A stretch of DNA of 64,000 nucleotides from Ilyomonas sp964249755 (GCA_964249755.1 CAXUDB010000007.1:14139-78138), one strand, 5' to 3'. Shown: positions 1 to 8,770, counted from the stretch's first letter. Notes: generated by a model not told the origin, from the letters alone. Numbers and translations: made by a program.

Positions 1-159
1 TTATTTTCGGGAGACGAGCAGTTGTTCTCCATTCTGCTCCGTTATCTGGTCAACTGTACTTGTATATCTTTACTGAGCCTTCTAACATTTTGCACCCAAC
101 ATTTAGGGAAGTTATTATAGATTTATTTATTAACGATCCTTTTTTTAGCATACAAACAG

Positions 160-1074
160 ATGAATAAAATTCATAGAATAAAATCTATCAACGAGTTTCA
201 TAGGTTGAGAGGTTTATCCAGGCCTGAACACCCGCTTATTAGCTTGGTAGATTATAGTGAAATCAGGCAATCATCAGAAAACAACACCACGAGTTGGGTG
301 TATGATTTTTATTCTATTTCCCTAAAAAGGAATTTCAATGCGAAGATTAAATATGGACAGCAGGAATATGACTTCGACGAAGGAATTATGTTTTTTATTT
401 CTCCCGGACAGGTTTTCAAGATAGAAGTAAATGACGACAAGGTAATGCAGCCATCAGGATGGATGTTGCTCGTCCATCCTGATTTTTTGTGGAATACTTT
501 GCTTGCCAATTTCATTAAAAGGTATGACTATTTCGACTATACAACGCATGAAGCCTTGTTTGTATCCGAGAAAGAAGAGAAAACTATTCTACATATTTTT
601 CAGAACATAAAGCAGGAATACCAGGCTAACATAGACAAGTTCAGTCAGAACATCATTATTGCACAAATTGAATTATTGTTATCGTATGCAGAACGCTTTT
701 ATCAACGTCAGTTTATCACCCGAAAAATTACCAATCACCGGGTATTAGATAGCTTAGAGAAAATTCTTACTGATTATTTCAATAGTGAAATGTTACTTGA
801 CAATGGTTTGCCTACCGTTCAATATATTTCTGAACAACTGAACATTTCGCCCAATTATTTGAGCGGGTTATTAAAAAATCTGACAGGGCAAAGCACACAA
901 CAACATATACACGAAAAGTTGATTGAAAAAGCCAAACAAAAGCTTTCTACCACCAACTTGTCTGTTAGCGAAATAGCCTACGAGCTTGGTTTTGGGCATC
1001 CACAATCGTTTAGTAAGTTCTTTAAGGGGAGAACTAATCAGTCGCCTGTAGAATTCCGACAAGCATTAAACTAA
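160..1074 (+). CDS. AraC family transcriptional regulator
   Basis: A DNA-binding regulator of 304 residues. The C-terminal 100 residues contain two helix-turn-helix units typical of AraC proteins: YISEQLNISPNYLSGLLKNL, then SVSEIAYELGFGHPQSFSKF followed by the usual Phe-rich end with SPVEFR. The N-terminal 190 residues are a cupin-like sensing domain (ISPGQVFKI is typical) with no recognisable ligand signature. Length is normal for the family. It stands alone: the 5' side runs to the window edge without a convincing gene, and 508 non-coding bases separate it from pckA. Codon use looks more A+T-rich than in pckA. Target genes are not evident. Confidence 0.85.
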   Translation: MNKIHRIKSINEFHRLRGLSRPEHPLISLVDYSEIRQSSENNTTSWVYDFYSISLKRNFNAKIKYGQQEYDFDEGIMFFISPGQVFKIEVNDDKVMQPSGWMLLVHPDFLWNTLLANFIKRYDYFDYTTHEALFVSEKEEKTILHIFQNIKQEYQANIDKFSQNIIIAQIELLLSYAERFYQRQFITRKITNHRVLDSLEKILTDYFNSEMLLDNGLPTVQYISEQLNISPNYLSGLLKNLTGQSTQQHIHEKLIEKAKQKLSTTNLSVSEIAYELGFGHPQSFSKFFKGRTNQSPVEFRQALN

Positions 1075-1582
1075 ACATGGCTGCTGTTAAGTAACCGATT
1101 GCTGTTGTTTTGCCTATTATCTGGATGATTTCGCAACCGTTGATCATATGTTCCGCGAGGTGTTGACCAATACAAAGTTGACAATCCGTTGTTTTGATGA
1201 TCACTTCTGCACGAAAACAATGATTCAGTTAAATAAATTCTTCAGGTACCCTGCGCTCCATGGCTGCCTCCACTGAGTGAGATGACAACAGTCACCTGCC
1301 CGGTCAGGTTACTCGTAGCTGTGATCATCGGCTTCTAACCGTTTGCTGTTGGTTTTGGGGTAGCCTTGTCATACCCTTTTGCGGTTCGACTACAAACTCA
1401 ATTGGATGCAGAGAAAAAATGTTTCGAAAACACTTGTTAGATAATTTCTAATATACAGACGATTAAACGCAGCCGTCTTTAGAAAATATCTAACTAAAAT
1501 TTAGTTCATTGAAAAATATTCATCAGCCATCATTTGTCTCATTTTTCCGCCTCTACTTTTGCGGACTAACAATACGATTGCT
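1075..1582. other. 508-base gap with possible gene remnant
   Basis: No intact gene is visible. A stretch near 1117-1278 stays open on the plus strand for about 50 codons (it begins YLDDFATVDHMFREVL) but has no start codon and no family I recognise. It may be a gene remnant or chance. The last 50 bases hold the pckA promoter. Confidence 0.35.
1533..1561 (+). promoter_or_regulatory. Bacteroidota-type promoter of pckA
   Basis: TTTG at 1533-1536 and TACTTTTG at 1554-1561, 17 bases apart, fit the Bacteroidota sigma consensus TTTG/TAnnTTTG. Transcription would begin about 15 bases before the ATG at 1583. This makes the in-frame TTG at 1559 unusable as a start because it lies inside the -7 box. Confidence 0.6.
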
Positions 1583-3199
1583 ATGAATATACATTTGAAA
1601 CATTTATCCCTTCTGTTTCCCGAGACCGCTGCCGTACCCCAGAACATTCATTACCAGTTACCACCCCAAGAGCTGGTACGCCAAACGCTGGAGAGAGGAG
1701 CGGGGCAACTGAGTGACACTGGTGCGCTTTGTATTTCTACCGGGACGTTCACCGGGCGCTCCCCTAAGGATAAGTTTATTGTCAGGGACACTATTACCTC
1801 CGCCACAGTAGACTGGAACGGGTACAATAAGCCGATAGAGGAGTCCCGTTTTTTAGCCCTGAAAAACAAAATGCTTCAATACCTGGGCGGTAAGAATGAA
1901 GTCTGGGTGCGTGATGTTTATGCCTGCGCCCATCCCGCTTACCATCTGCCCATCCGGATGATAACTGAACAACCATCCGCCAGTTTGTTTTGCAGCAACC
2001 TGTTTCTGCAGCCGGAAGAGGCAGAGCTCGCTTTGTTCAAACCGGAATGGCAGGTCCTTCAGGTTCCCCGCTTCGAGGCTGATCCGGAATCAGACGGAAC
2101 CCGAACCGGGCACTTCGCCATCATTTCCTTCGCCCACAAAACGATATTGATTGGCGGTACGGCCTATACGGGCGAAATTAAAAAGAGCGTCTTTACCGTC
2201 TTAAACTTCCTGTTGCCGCAGCAAGGCATACTCAGTATGCATTGCAGCGTCAACAGGGGAAATGAAGAGGGTGACGTGGCAGTCTTCTTCGGGTTGAGCG
2301 GCACCGGCAAAACAACGCTGAGTGCCGACCCTCAAAGAAAGCTGGTGGGAGATGACGAGCATGGCTGGGCAGGTAATTTTCTTTTTAATTTTGAAGGAGG
2401 TTGTTACGCGAAAATTATCCATTTAAGCGGCGAAAAGGAGCCTGCTATCTACAACGCCATAAGGAAAGGCGCACTGGTAGAAAACGTATTGTTTTACCCT
2501 GGAACGAACAGAATCGATTTTTCAGCAGCAGATCTCACAGAGAACACCCGTGTCAGCTATCCCCTGCACTATATACCCAACAGTGTCATTCCTTCCCTCA
2601 GCGGAACTCCCAAGAATATTTTCTTTCTGACCTGTGATGCGTTTGGCGTGTTGCCGCCGCTCGCCCGCCTCACATCCGAACAGGCGATGTATTACTTTAT
2701 CAGTGGATACACCGCAAAAGTTGCAGGAACGGAAACAGGCATTACCGAACCCAAAGCTACCTTCAGTGCCTGCTTCGGCGCTCCTTTTCTTCCGCTTCAT
2801 CCCGTTACCTATGCGAACCTGCTGGTCAGGAAGATCAGGCAGGATAACATCGCGGTCTGGATGGTCAATACCGGCTGGACGGGCGGTGGGTACGGAGTGG
2901 GTAAGCGGATTGACCTGAAGCAAAGCCGGGCAATGATCGGTGCTGTTGTCAGCGATGCCATGCGGTACGTTCATTTTACGAAGGAGCCAGTTTTTGGCTT
3001 GTTTATCCCTAACATCTGTCAGGGCGTTGATCAAAACCTGCTGGTTCCCCGTAACACCTGGCATAATCCCGCCGCCTATGATGAAGCAGCTCACCGGTTA
3101 GCGGTGCTTTTTCAAAAGAACTTTTCTCCTTACTCAGAAAGCGTGGGGGAAGAGGTGAAAAAAGCGGGTCCGCAATTTAAACAGAAGCAAACCATTTAA
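1583..3199 (+). CDS. pckA: Phosphoenolpyruvate carboxykinase (ATP)
   Basis: Converts oxaloacetate and ATP to phosphoenolpyruvate, ADP and CO2, the first committed step of gluconeogenesis, in the cytoplasm. The 538-residue length is right for the ATP-dependent family. Visible motifs are the P-loop GLSGTGKTTLS (G237 to about S247), the metal-binding GDDEHGW just after it, RSPKDKFIV near the N-terminus, GGTAYTGEIKKSVF, and NTGWTGGGYGVGKRI near the C-terminus. The ATG at 1583 is chosen because the promoter -7 box covers the upstream TTG. fbp starts 6 bases after the stop, so the two are surely co-transcribed. The gene looks richer in G+C than the AraC gene upstream, which may mean acquisition or simply strong expression. 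Confidence 0.97.
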   Translation: MNIHLKHLSLLFPETAAVPQNIHYQLPPQELVRQTLERGAGQLSDTGALCISTGTFTGRSPKDKFIVRDTITSATVDWNGYNKPIEESRFLALKNKMLQYLGGKNEVWVRDVYACAHPAYHLPIRMITEQPSASLFCSNLFLQPEEAELALFKPEWQVLQVPRFEADPESDGTRTGHFAIISFAHKTILIGGTAYTGEIKKSVFTVLNFLLPQQGILSMHCSVNRGNEEGDVAVFFGLSGTGKTTLSADPQRKLVGDDEHGWAGNFLFNFEGGCYAKIIHLSGEKEPAIYNAIRKGALVENVLFYPGTNRIDFSAADLTENTRVSYPLHYIPNSVIPSLSGTPKNIFFLTCDAFGVLPPLARLTSEQAMYYFISGYTAKVAGTETGITEPKATFSACFGAPFLPLHPVTYANLLVRKIRQDNIAVWMVNTGWTGGGYGVGKRIDLKQSRAMIGAVVSDAMRYVHFTKEPVFGLFIPNICQGVDQNLLVPRNTWHNPAAYDEAAHRLAVLFQKNFSPYSESVGEEVKKAGPQFKQKQTI

Positions 3200-3205
3200 C
3201 CCACA

Positions 3206-4228
3206 ATGAACAAAGAAAGACTAACGCTTACCCAATGGATGGACTCTTCAGTAACATCTTCCGGCGATGATGAAGTTGCCGCTTTAGTAAAGCAGATCAG
3301 TACTGCCGCCAGAGAGATTAGTGCCGCAGTAAGCGGGGCCGTTTTGACGGGTCTGATTGGTGCTACGGGTTCGGTCAATATCCAGGGAGAAAAAGTGCAG
3401 CAACTTGACGCCCTGGCTGATGGTCAGCTGACTAAAATTTTAAGAGACGGAAAACGATGTGCTGGTGTCGGCAGTGAGGAAAAAGATCACATTTTAGTGT
3501 TCGATAATGAAGTGAGCAAGCAGAGCAGGTATGTGGTTCTGTTTGATCCCCTGGATGGAAGCGACAACATAGATACCAGTCTTCCGGTCGGCACCATCTT
3601 CGGCATCTACAACCGGAAAAGCAAGAGGGGAACTGCCTGTGATCTGTCTGATTTTTTGCAGCCGGGTTCCCGACAGGTAGCCGCTGGGTATTGCCTGTAT
3701 GGATGTGCCACCATTTTTGTATTCGCCACCCGGGATGGCGTAAACGGATTTACACTTCATCCGGCTACCGGGGAATTTCAACTGAGTCATCCCGGGCTGA
3801 GATGCCCGGAGAACGGCTGTATCTATTCTGTTAACGGCGGGTATCATTACCAGTATAGCGGAGCCGTGCAGAAATTTATACATTCCTGCCAACAACGCAA
3901 GGAGGAAGAGGCGGTTTACACGCAACGCTACGTCGGCAGCATGGTGGCAGACGTGCATCGCACATTATTGATGGGCGGTATCTTTATGTATCCTGCCACC
4001 CGTCATAAGGCAAACGGGAAACTAAGGTTGCTGTATGAGTGTAATCCGCTCTCCTTCATCATGGAAGTGGCAGGCGGAGGGGCAACCAACGGACAACGAA
4101 GGATACTTGATATCAAGCCTGCCTCTTTACATGAGGTTACCCCTATTTATCTGGGCAGTTCTGCTATGATAAGGAAGCTCATGGAAAGTTTGTCAGCTTC
4201 TGCCGTCAGGTCCGTTAGCACTTCATAA
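3206..4228 (+). CDS. fbp: Fructose-1,6-bisphosphatase, class I
   Basis: Hydrolyses fructose-1,6-bisphosphate to fructose-6-phosphate, the last irreversible cytosolic step of gluconeogenesis. The class I signature FDPLDGSDNIDTSLPVGT starts at F113 and supplies metal ligands. GSMVADVHRTLLMGGIF and LYECNPLSFIMEVAGG are the substrate-binding blocks. The 340-residue length is normal. It follows pckA by 6 bases, so both irreversible gluconeogenic steps would be switched on together from the pckA promoter. No terminator is obvious after the stop, and the downstream DNA is decayed. Confidence 0.96.
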   Translation: MNKERLTLTQWMDSSVTSSGDDEVAALVKQISTAAREISAAVSGAVLTGLIGATGSVNIQGEKVQQLDALADGQLTKILRDGKRCAGVGSEEKDHILVFDNEVSKQSRYVVLFDPLDGSDNIDTSLPVGTIFGIYNRKSKRGTACDLSDFLQPGSRQVAAGYCLYGCATIFVFATRDGVNGFTLHPATGEFQLSHPGLRCPENGCIYSVNGGYHYQYSGAVQKFIHSCQQRKEEEAVYTQRYVGSMVADVHRTLLMGGIFMYPATRHKANGKLRLLYECNPLSFIMEVAGGGATNGQRRILDIKPASLHEVTPIYLGSSAMIRKLMESLSASAVRSVSTS

Positions 4229-4339
4229 AGAAAGGCAGCGCCAATTTCCTGTTATCGATTCTACATTGCCTTATCTTCACCAACTGATTGGAGACCCATC
4301 CTTTACATCAATACGACCTAAAATTCCGCGGGCAACATC

Positions 4340-4734
4340 AACGACAAAATCACCAAAGAGTGTATTTATGATCTGGGCAGGCTCGTCAACAGCACTGAAT
4401 CCGGTTTTGAATGCAACCAACGGCAACAGGACACTATATCCCTTTCGTTGGAATGGAATCTCTTTATGAAGGAATGGGCGCCCGCGCTCAGGTGCTTTCC
4501 CATCATGACGGCAGTGGTTTCCTGATCAAAACCACTCTGCAATTTTAGGATGCCTTTTCTTCTCTTTGGATAACTGATAACGAATTTGACTATTACAACA
4601 AAAGAAAGGGATGGCTCGACTCCTCTATCCAGCTCTTATTCAACTTCAATAAAGTTGAGATTTTGGATAATATTTACCTGATTAAACAGAACGGATGGCA
4701 AGTTATTTGTAAATCACCCGTCCCATATTGTTAA
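4340..4734 (+). pseudogene. Decayed gene, unknown product
   Basis: Two blocks of protein-like sequence lie in different frames. From 4340 one frame reads NDKITKECIYDLGRLVNSTE and onward to about 4500. From about 4501 the next frame reads HHDGSGFLIKTTLQF, then a TAG at 4546-4548 where TGG would restore it, then DAFSSLWITDNEFDYYNKRK and on to a TAA at 4732-4734. So there is at least one frameshift and one nonsense change. No start codon is clear. I do not recognise the family. The neighbouring relics suggest a former mobile-element gene. Confidence 0.5.
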
Positions 4735-4736
4735 CC

Positions 4737-4967
4737 ATGACAAAATACGCCACCATTCAGTGTGTTTACCCTCTCAAGCCAGCCGAACTTCCCATCGAGA
4801 TTATTGTTGTGGGTAATGAGATCAGTCGCATCATAACCCACGTCGATGATACACCAGTTGAGTTTCTAAAAAGCGGCGAGGAGGGATTTACCGTTACAGA
4901 AACGGGTATCGTGGAGAAGTCTTACCTGCTTTACTTGCAAAGACAAATCAACCGCCTGTTCAATTAG
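4737..4967 (+). CDS. Small hypothetical protein
   Basis: An intact 76-residue frame starting ATG at 4737 (MTKYATIQCVYPLKPAELPI), two bases after the stop of the decayed gene before it, an operon-like spacing. It is acidic, has no signal peptide or membrane segment, and ends YLLYLQRQINRLFN, probably helical. I do not recognise a family. It may be a surviving gene of the former element, with no intact partners now visible. Confidence 0.4.
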   Translation: MTKYATIQCVYPLKPAELPIEIIVVGNEISRIITHVDDTPVEFLKSGEEGFTVTETGIVEKSYLLYLQRQINRLFN

Positions 4968-5044
4968 ACCGCCCTCATTGGCGTCTTTCTTTTCTATCAT
5001 CGGCTTAAAGCTGTTTCTCATCAGCGATATGGTTGCATCTCTTC

Positions 5045-5400
5045 CTATATCGTGTTGATGTCCGGCTTGCCATTGGCAAAGCCCTGGTCCTTCCGGTATT
5101 CCCGAAATTTGTAGATAATAGCAGCTAAATCATAAGGGTTATCATTAACGTGGTGCCAGGTGGCGGAAAAGAGGATACTGGTCATGTCATCGGGATGGGG
5201 GATGCCTGATTCATGAAAGAAGGTGAGCAAGGGCGGTTTGCTGGCGGGAAACCATTTGTTGTTATGATTCTGGTGTCACCACAGGAACAAGTTGTTGCGG
5301 ATAAACTCAGTCGTGCCATAAAGAGGCTTGCTGTCGTAAACGTCGCCGCCGCTTTGCAAGACGGTTTTCAACTATTTTAAACCGCAAAACGCGACCATGG
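5045..5400 (-). pseudogene. Decayed gene, unknown product
   Basis: On the minus strand a protein-like frame runs GDVYDSKPLYGTTEFIRNN, then LFLW, a TGA, HQNHNNKWFPASKPP, and continues through HESGIPHPDDMTS to the end DINTI and a TAG at 5045. The TGA sits where TGG would give FLWWHQN, so it looks like a nonsense change. Further upstream the frame is lost. The 61-residue piece after the first internal Met (5230) is all that a gene finder would call. Family unknown. Confidence 0.45.
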
Positions 5401-5618
5401 TTTCAACTGCTTCCTCTAATTCTTATAGTTGCCCGAAAAAGAGATTGTTATTTCCTAGGTCCGTACTTATTGCCTTGATAAAATTGTCGAATCAACAGGC
5501 AGTGTTACCTAATGCGAATCCGGGATAAGTAATCGTATCCTTCACATCCTAAGCAAAGAAAAAAAATTTTCCTCTAAAAATTATTGTGATACCTTGTAAT
5601 CGTTTTAAGGGTTTAGAA

Positions 5619-5675
5619 AGCGACTTTTGTTTTTACTTAGGTCGCTCTTTTTTGTGTTGATGAATAAGAGCGACC
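5619..5675 (+). promoter_or_regulatory. Three-arm stem, attenuator-like
   Basis: AGCGAC at 5619-5624 can pair with GTCGCT at 5641-5646, which is followed by a T-run. The same middle arm, GGTCGCTCTT at 5640-5649, can instead pair perfectly with AAGAGCGACC at 5666-5675. The two hairpins exclude each other, as in an attenuator. It lies upstream of the broken xseA-like gene, so any function may be lost. Confidence 0.3.
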
Positions 5676-5715
5676 GTATTTCTCAGCATGATTCTCTCCA
5701 TTTATATTTGACTCT

Positions 5716-6513
5716 GTGGTAGCAGCCGAACAAAAGGAAGTGAGCTATAATGCATCTTCCATCATTCGTATTTTCAACAATGCGCTGGTCACTGATGCCA
5801 CCCGCAAGATCATCCGTGTGAAGGGTGTTTATCAGCCTGGTCGCGGGCAGAATTATAACGGGTTCTATTACGACCGGTTAAAAGATGAGATGAGCGATGC
5901 CTGCATCACACTGATCGTGCCCGCCCTCATCTGACCGGAACTGGAAGGGGAAATGACCATAGAATGTCATGCCTATCTCACCAGGAAGGTGCAAGTCAAC
6001 AATGCCAGGATTGAACTGCACGCACGCCGACTGATTTGCTGGCACAGAATGAAAGCCGTTTTACGGAAGATGAAATAGAAGGTTTTAAGATTTTGCAGCG
6101 CAAAGCCAATAACGGCTACAGCGATGTTGATTCTTTCCTGAAAAGAAAGATCGTCAATGGCGAACCCATCCGAGTCATTATCCTGTATCGGATTTCAGCG
6201 ATCATCCATCATGATATCAAGCACCAGCTGGAAGAAGCCATATCGTTTTATGATTTCGATTTTAAAGTCATCATCCTAACCTCCGAAGCGTCTATAATCA
6301 AAGCCTTGGAAGACCATCCCCAAATTGCTGATATACTGGTGGATCTCGCGGGGGGAAGAGAACCAGCATATCAGCAACAAGCCTGTCCTTGCGGAAGCTG
6401 TACTGCTGCTATCATCGCATTTTGTGACAGCTATCGGGCACCAGCAAATTAGTTCTTTGCTCCAAATATCAATAGGCCCTAATGCATCAGCAATAGTTAG
6501 AAAACTTTTATGA
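5716..6513 (+). pseudogene. Exodeoxyribonuclease VII large subunit-like pseudogene
   Basis: Reading across frames gives an XseA-like layout. An OB-fold-like N-terminus contains FYYDRLKDEMSDACITLIVP (compare the YFTLKDE region). It is followed by LEGEMTIECHAYLTRKVQVN, then the catalytic-domain core RVIILYRISAIIHHDIKHQL. After that come an acidic stretch, NKPVLAEAVLLLSSHFVTAIGHQ and the IGHE-type motif region to SAIVRKLL. Lesions seen: a TGA at 5932-5934, a frameshift near 6025-6035 within repeated cac/gcc bases, and a further frameshift at the G-run near 6349. The C-terminal coiled coil of XseA is missing. It is a second, non-housekeeping copy type, as found on mobile elements. Identification comes from motif order and is moderately sure. 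Confidence 0.6.
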
Positions 6514-6550
6514 TACTTAGAGCAGAGACGGACAACTATCCGGACAACCC

Positions 6551-6599
6551 AATAAATAAAAAACCACCTAAACAATTGATATGCAAATGATTAGGTGGT
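6551..6599 (-). terminator. Terminator downstream of tRNA-Arg
   Basis: ACCACCTAA at 6563-6571 pairs perfectly with TTAGGTGGT at 6591-6599 across a 19-base loop. Read on the minus strand, the stem is followed by T-rich sequence. It sits just 3' of the tRNA. Confidence 0.55.
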
Positions 6600-6607
6600 C
6601 GAATTAA

Positions 6608-6679
6608 TGGTTTCGTCAGGAATCGAACCTGAATCAAAGGCTTCGGAGACCCTTATACTATCCATTGTACTACGAAACC
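6608..6679 (-). tRNA. tRNA-Arg (CCG)
   Basis: On the minus strand a full cloverleaf folds. The acceptor is GGTTTCG with CGAAACC and discriminator A. The D-arm is GTAC/GTAT, the anticodon stem AGGGT/GCCTT around the loop CTCCGAA (anticodon CCG), and the T-arm TCAGG/CCTGA around TTCGATT. The CCA end is not encoded. Its 3' end faces the decayed region, the usual orientation for an element integrated into a tRNA. Confidence 0.93.
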
Positions 6680-6711
6680 GAGTGCTGCAAATGTAAGCCG
6701 CAATTGCGGCT

Positions 6712-7203
6712 TTAAAACAAGAGTTTATCTTTTTCAATCAACACTGTGGCATAAGCCATTACGCCTTCTTCCCTGCCTACAAAACCCAATCCTTCGGTAG
6801 TAGTGGCTTTGATAGAAACACAATCGGTTTCCACTTTCAGAATGCCGGCGATTATCTGTTGCATATCGGTAACATAAGGCTTTATTTTTGGCGCCTGCAG
6901 GCACAACATGCAATCCACGTTAACTACCGAGTAATTCTTTTTTTCCAGCAATTGAATCGTGCGCTGCAACAGGATCTTGCTGTCTATGTTTTTAAACTCA
7001 GCCGACGTGTCCGGGAAATGCTGCCCGATATCGCCTAAACAAGCCGCGCCTAATAATCCATCGCAGATGGCATGAAGCAATACATCGGCATCGCTGTGCC
7101 CCAACGCACCTTTCGTATGAGGTATCAGAATGCCACCCAGCCATAAGTCCCGGCCTTCTGTCAAACGATGAAAATCTATGCCTTGCCCAACCCGTATCTT
7201 CAT
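6712..7203 (-). CDS. ispF: 2-C-methyl-D-erythritol 2,4-cyclodiphosphate synthase
   Basis: Makes the cyclic diphosphate intermediate of the MEP isoprenoid pathway, releasing CMP, in the cytoplasm. The protein is 163 residues, normal for the trimeric enzyme. Metal ligands are visible as D10 and H12 (GQGIDFH) and H44 (GHSDADVLLHAICDG). SIKATTTEGLGFVGREEG near the C-terminus is the CDP-binding block. It lies between the tRNA and porV on the same strand as porV. A strong terminator after porV separates the two transcripts. Confidence 0.97.
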   Translation of the reverse strand: MKIRVGQGIDFHRLTEGRDLWLGGILIPHTKGALGHSDADVLLHAICDGLLGAACLGDIGQHFPDTSAEFKNIDSKILLQRTIQLLEKKNYSVVNVDCMLCLQAPKIKPYVTDMQQIIAGILKVETDCVSIKATTTEGLGFVGREEGVMAYATVLIEKDKLLF

Positions 7204-7204
7204 A

Positions 7205-7247
7205 ATAAAAAATAGAAAAGCGAAGGTAGTATGCCTTCGCTTTTCTA
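7205..7247 (-). terminator. Terminator of porV
   Basis: TAGAAAAGCGAAGG at 7213-7226 pairs perfectly over 14 bases with CCTTCGCTTTTCTA at 7234-7247, with a 7-base loop. On the minus strand it is followed by a T-rich tail (A-run at 7205-7212 on the plus strand). It lies between porV and ispF. Confidence 0.8.
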
Positions 7248-7273
7248 TAGAATGATTTTATGCTTGCTTGTTC

Positions 7274-8440
7274 TTATTGACCGGAGCCGTTAGTCTCACT
7301 GTCAAGGTCAAACAATAAACTAAAGCGAAGTGTATTCGACAATGGGTTGCGGTTTACGCCGCTGCCTGATGGCACCAGGTAAGAGAAGTTGAACCCGAAC
7401 ACATTGTATTTAATGCCCACACCCACAGTGAAATACTTGCGGTTGCCACCTTCTTTGGTTTCCCAATAATAACCGGCACGTGCGGCAAACTGGTTGTTGT
7501 ACCAATACTCGGCACCCAACTGAACCGTATAAACTTTATTGTCGAACGATTTGAACCAGCTTTCAAACACGCCGGTGCTGCGGTAGTCGGCTAACTTGGC
7601 AGAATCTTCTGCAGAAACCCCTCCATTCGGATCAATATCGCCGCTTAGGGTAGGTACTGCCGGAACCAGCAGGTGGTTTACATCTGCTGCAATGGTAATT
7701 TTGTTGTCTTCATCAATCACACCGGTATAAGCTGCGCCGATGCCTAAGTTGGCAGGAATAAAATCTTTGGTTTCAGCATTGTTGGTGTAACCGATTTTAG
7801 AACCCAAATTGTTAAGCGTAACGCCCCAGGTAAACCCTTGTCCGTCGGTATTTAACCCATTGCTGTATAAGGAAAGATCGCCTGCCACAGCATTGCCGGC
7901 TTTATAAACGGTTCCGTTGCCGCCCACATCGCCTTTGGCTAAGCTGGAGTTGATGTAGCGTAAGGCTACACCCAGTGACAGCTTATCAGACAGCTTGCGT
8001 GTGTAGCCGAAATCAAGTGAGAATTCACGCGGTCTGCCATTGCCGTTGTCCACACCATCTTGAGTGGTGAACTGGATATCGCCTAAATTAAAATACCGCA
8101 CACCCACAGCAATTGCCTGATTCTCGTCTATTTTATGATAGCCGGCCAGCGTGGCAAGATACACATCAGAGGCAATGTCTTTCAGCCACGGCGTGTAAGT
8201 GACGGATACCTGCGTGTTGCTGGTAGCAAACGGTAATTTGGCAAGATTGGAAAACCCTGAATTCGCATCGGGTGAAGTGGCGATGCCGACATCTCCCATG
8301 CCGCCGGTTCGGGCATCGGGCGAGATGCGAAGGAAAGGAACAGCAGTCGTAACGATATTAATATTACTCTGTGCATTTACAGTTGCACACATAAAAAAGA
8401 TGGCAGCACTAACAGCAGTCAGCAGTTTTGTAAGCTTCAT
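7274..8440 (-). CDS. porV: Type IX secretion outer-membrane shuttle protein PorV
   Basis: A 388-residue outer-membrane barrel protein. In the type IX secretion system PorV takes cargo from the translocon to the sortase PorU. The signal peptide ends near residue 24 (TVNAQ). The mature start, VPFLRISPDARTGGMGDVG, is the family hallmark, and the rest is FadL-like barrel strands ending FSLLFDLDSETNGSGQ. It is divergent from gldJ across 330 bases. In Flavobacterium porV and gldJ cluster with porU (recalled), but porU is not in this window. Confidence 0.9.
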   Translation of the reverse strand: MKLTKLLTAVSAAIFFMCATVNAQSNINIVTTAVPFLRISPDARTGGMGDVGIATSPDANSGFSNLAKLPFATSNTQVSVTYTPWLKDIASDVYLATLAGYHKIDENQAIAVGVRYFNLGDIQFTTQDGVDNGNGRPREFSLDFGYTRKLSDKLSLGVALRYINSSLAKGDVGGNGTVYKAGNAVAGDLSLYSNGLNTDGQGFTWGVTLNNLGSKIGYTNNAETKDFIPANLGIGAAYTGVIDEDNKITIAADVNHLLVPAVPTLSGDIDPNGGVSAEDSAKLADYRSTGVFESWFKSFDNKVYTVQLGAEYWYNNQFAARAGYYWETKEGGNRKYFTVGVGIKYNVFGFNFSYLVPSGSGVNRNPLSNTLRFSLLFDLDSETNGSGQ

Positions 8441-8770
8441 TCAGTTGTTTTTAAAAAGAAGTAAACGATAACGGCGGAGAAAAATTATGCTTTACTCAAA
8501 AGCAATAATGCTTGTTGCTCCGCTTAGTTGTGTAGATGTTCGACTCGATAGATAAAACTTAGATGATAAGAGGTTGGTTTACCAGATGCACAAAGATGTA
8601 CCTTTTGAATTATACTGCAAACTTTCCTTAAAACGTTTTTATTTTCTTATAAGCAATTTTTAATCGGCTAAAGGCTTATAATCCGCAGGAAATTCTATTT
8701 TCGCCCGGTCTGACTGCAATAAAAAAACGGGAACGCCGTTTCAATTATCAGGTAAAAAATTCTTTGATCC
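8441..8770. other. Divergent porV/gldJ promoter region
   Basis: 330 bases without a gene. A+T-rich, it must hold both 5' regions. A loose -7 match, TATTTTCG, occurs about 65 bases before gldJ. I see no convincing operator or RNA structure. Confidence 0.4.

Noticed and set aside
1..159. End of an upstream gene at the window edge
   Set aside because: One frame is open for 39 codons, but its sequence does not look like a known protein.
1559..1582. TTG start for pckA giving 8 extra residues
   Set aside because: The TTG is inside the -7 box, and the ATG at 1583 fits the family start.
2522..3094. 190-residue open frame antisense to pckA
   Set aside because: It overlaps a certain gene, has a low-complexity Cys/Arg composition and matches no family.
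4266..4469. 67-residue plus-strand frame after fbp
   Set aside because: The neighbouring frame (NDKITKECIYDL and onward) is more protein-like over the same bases; this one is its shadow.
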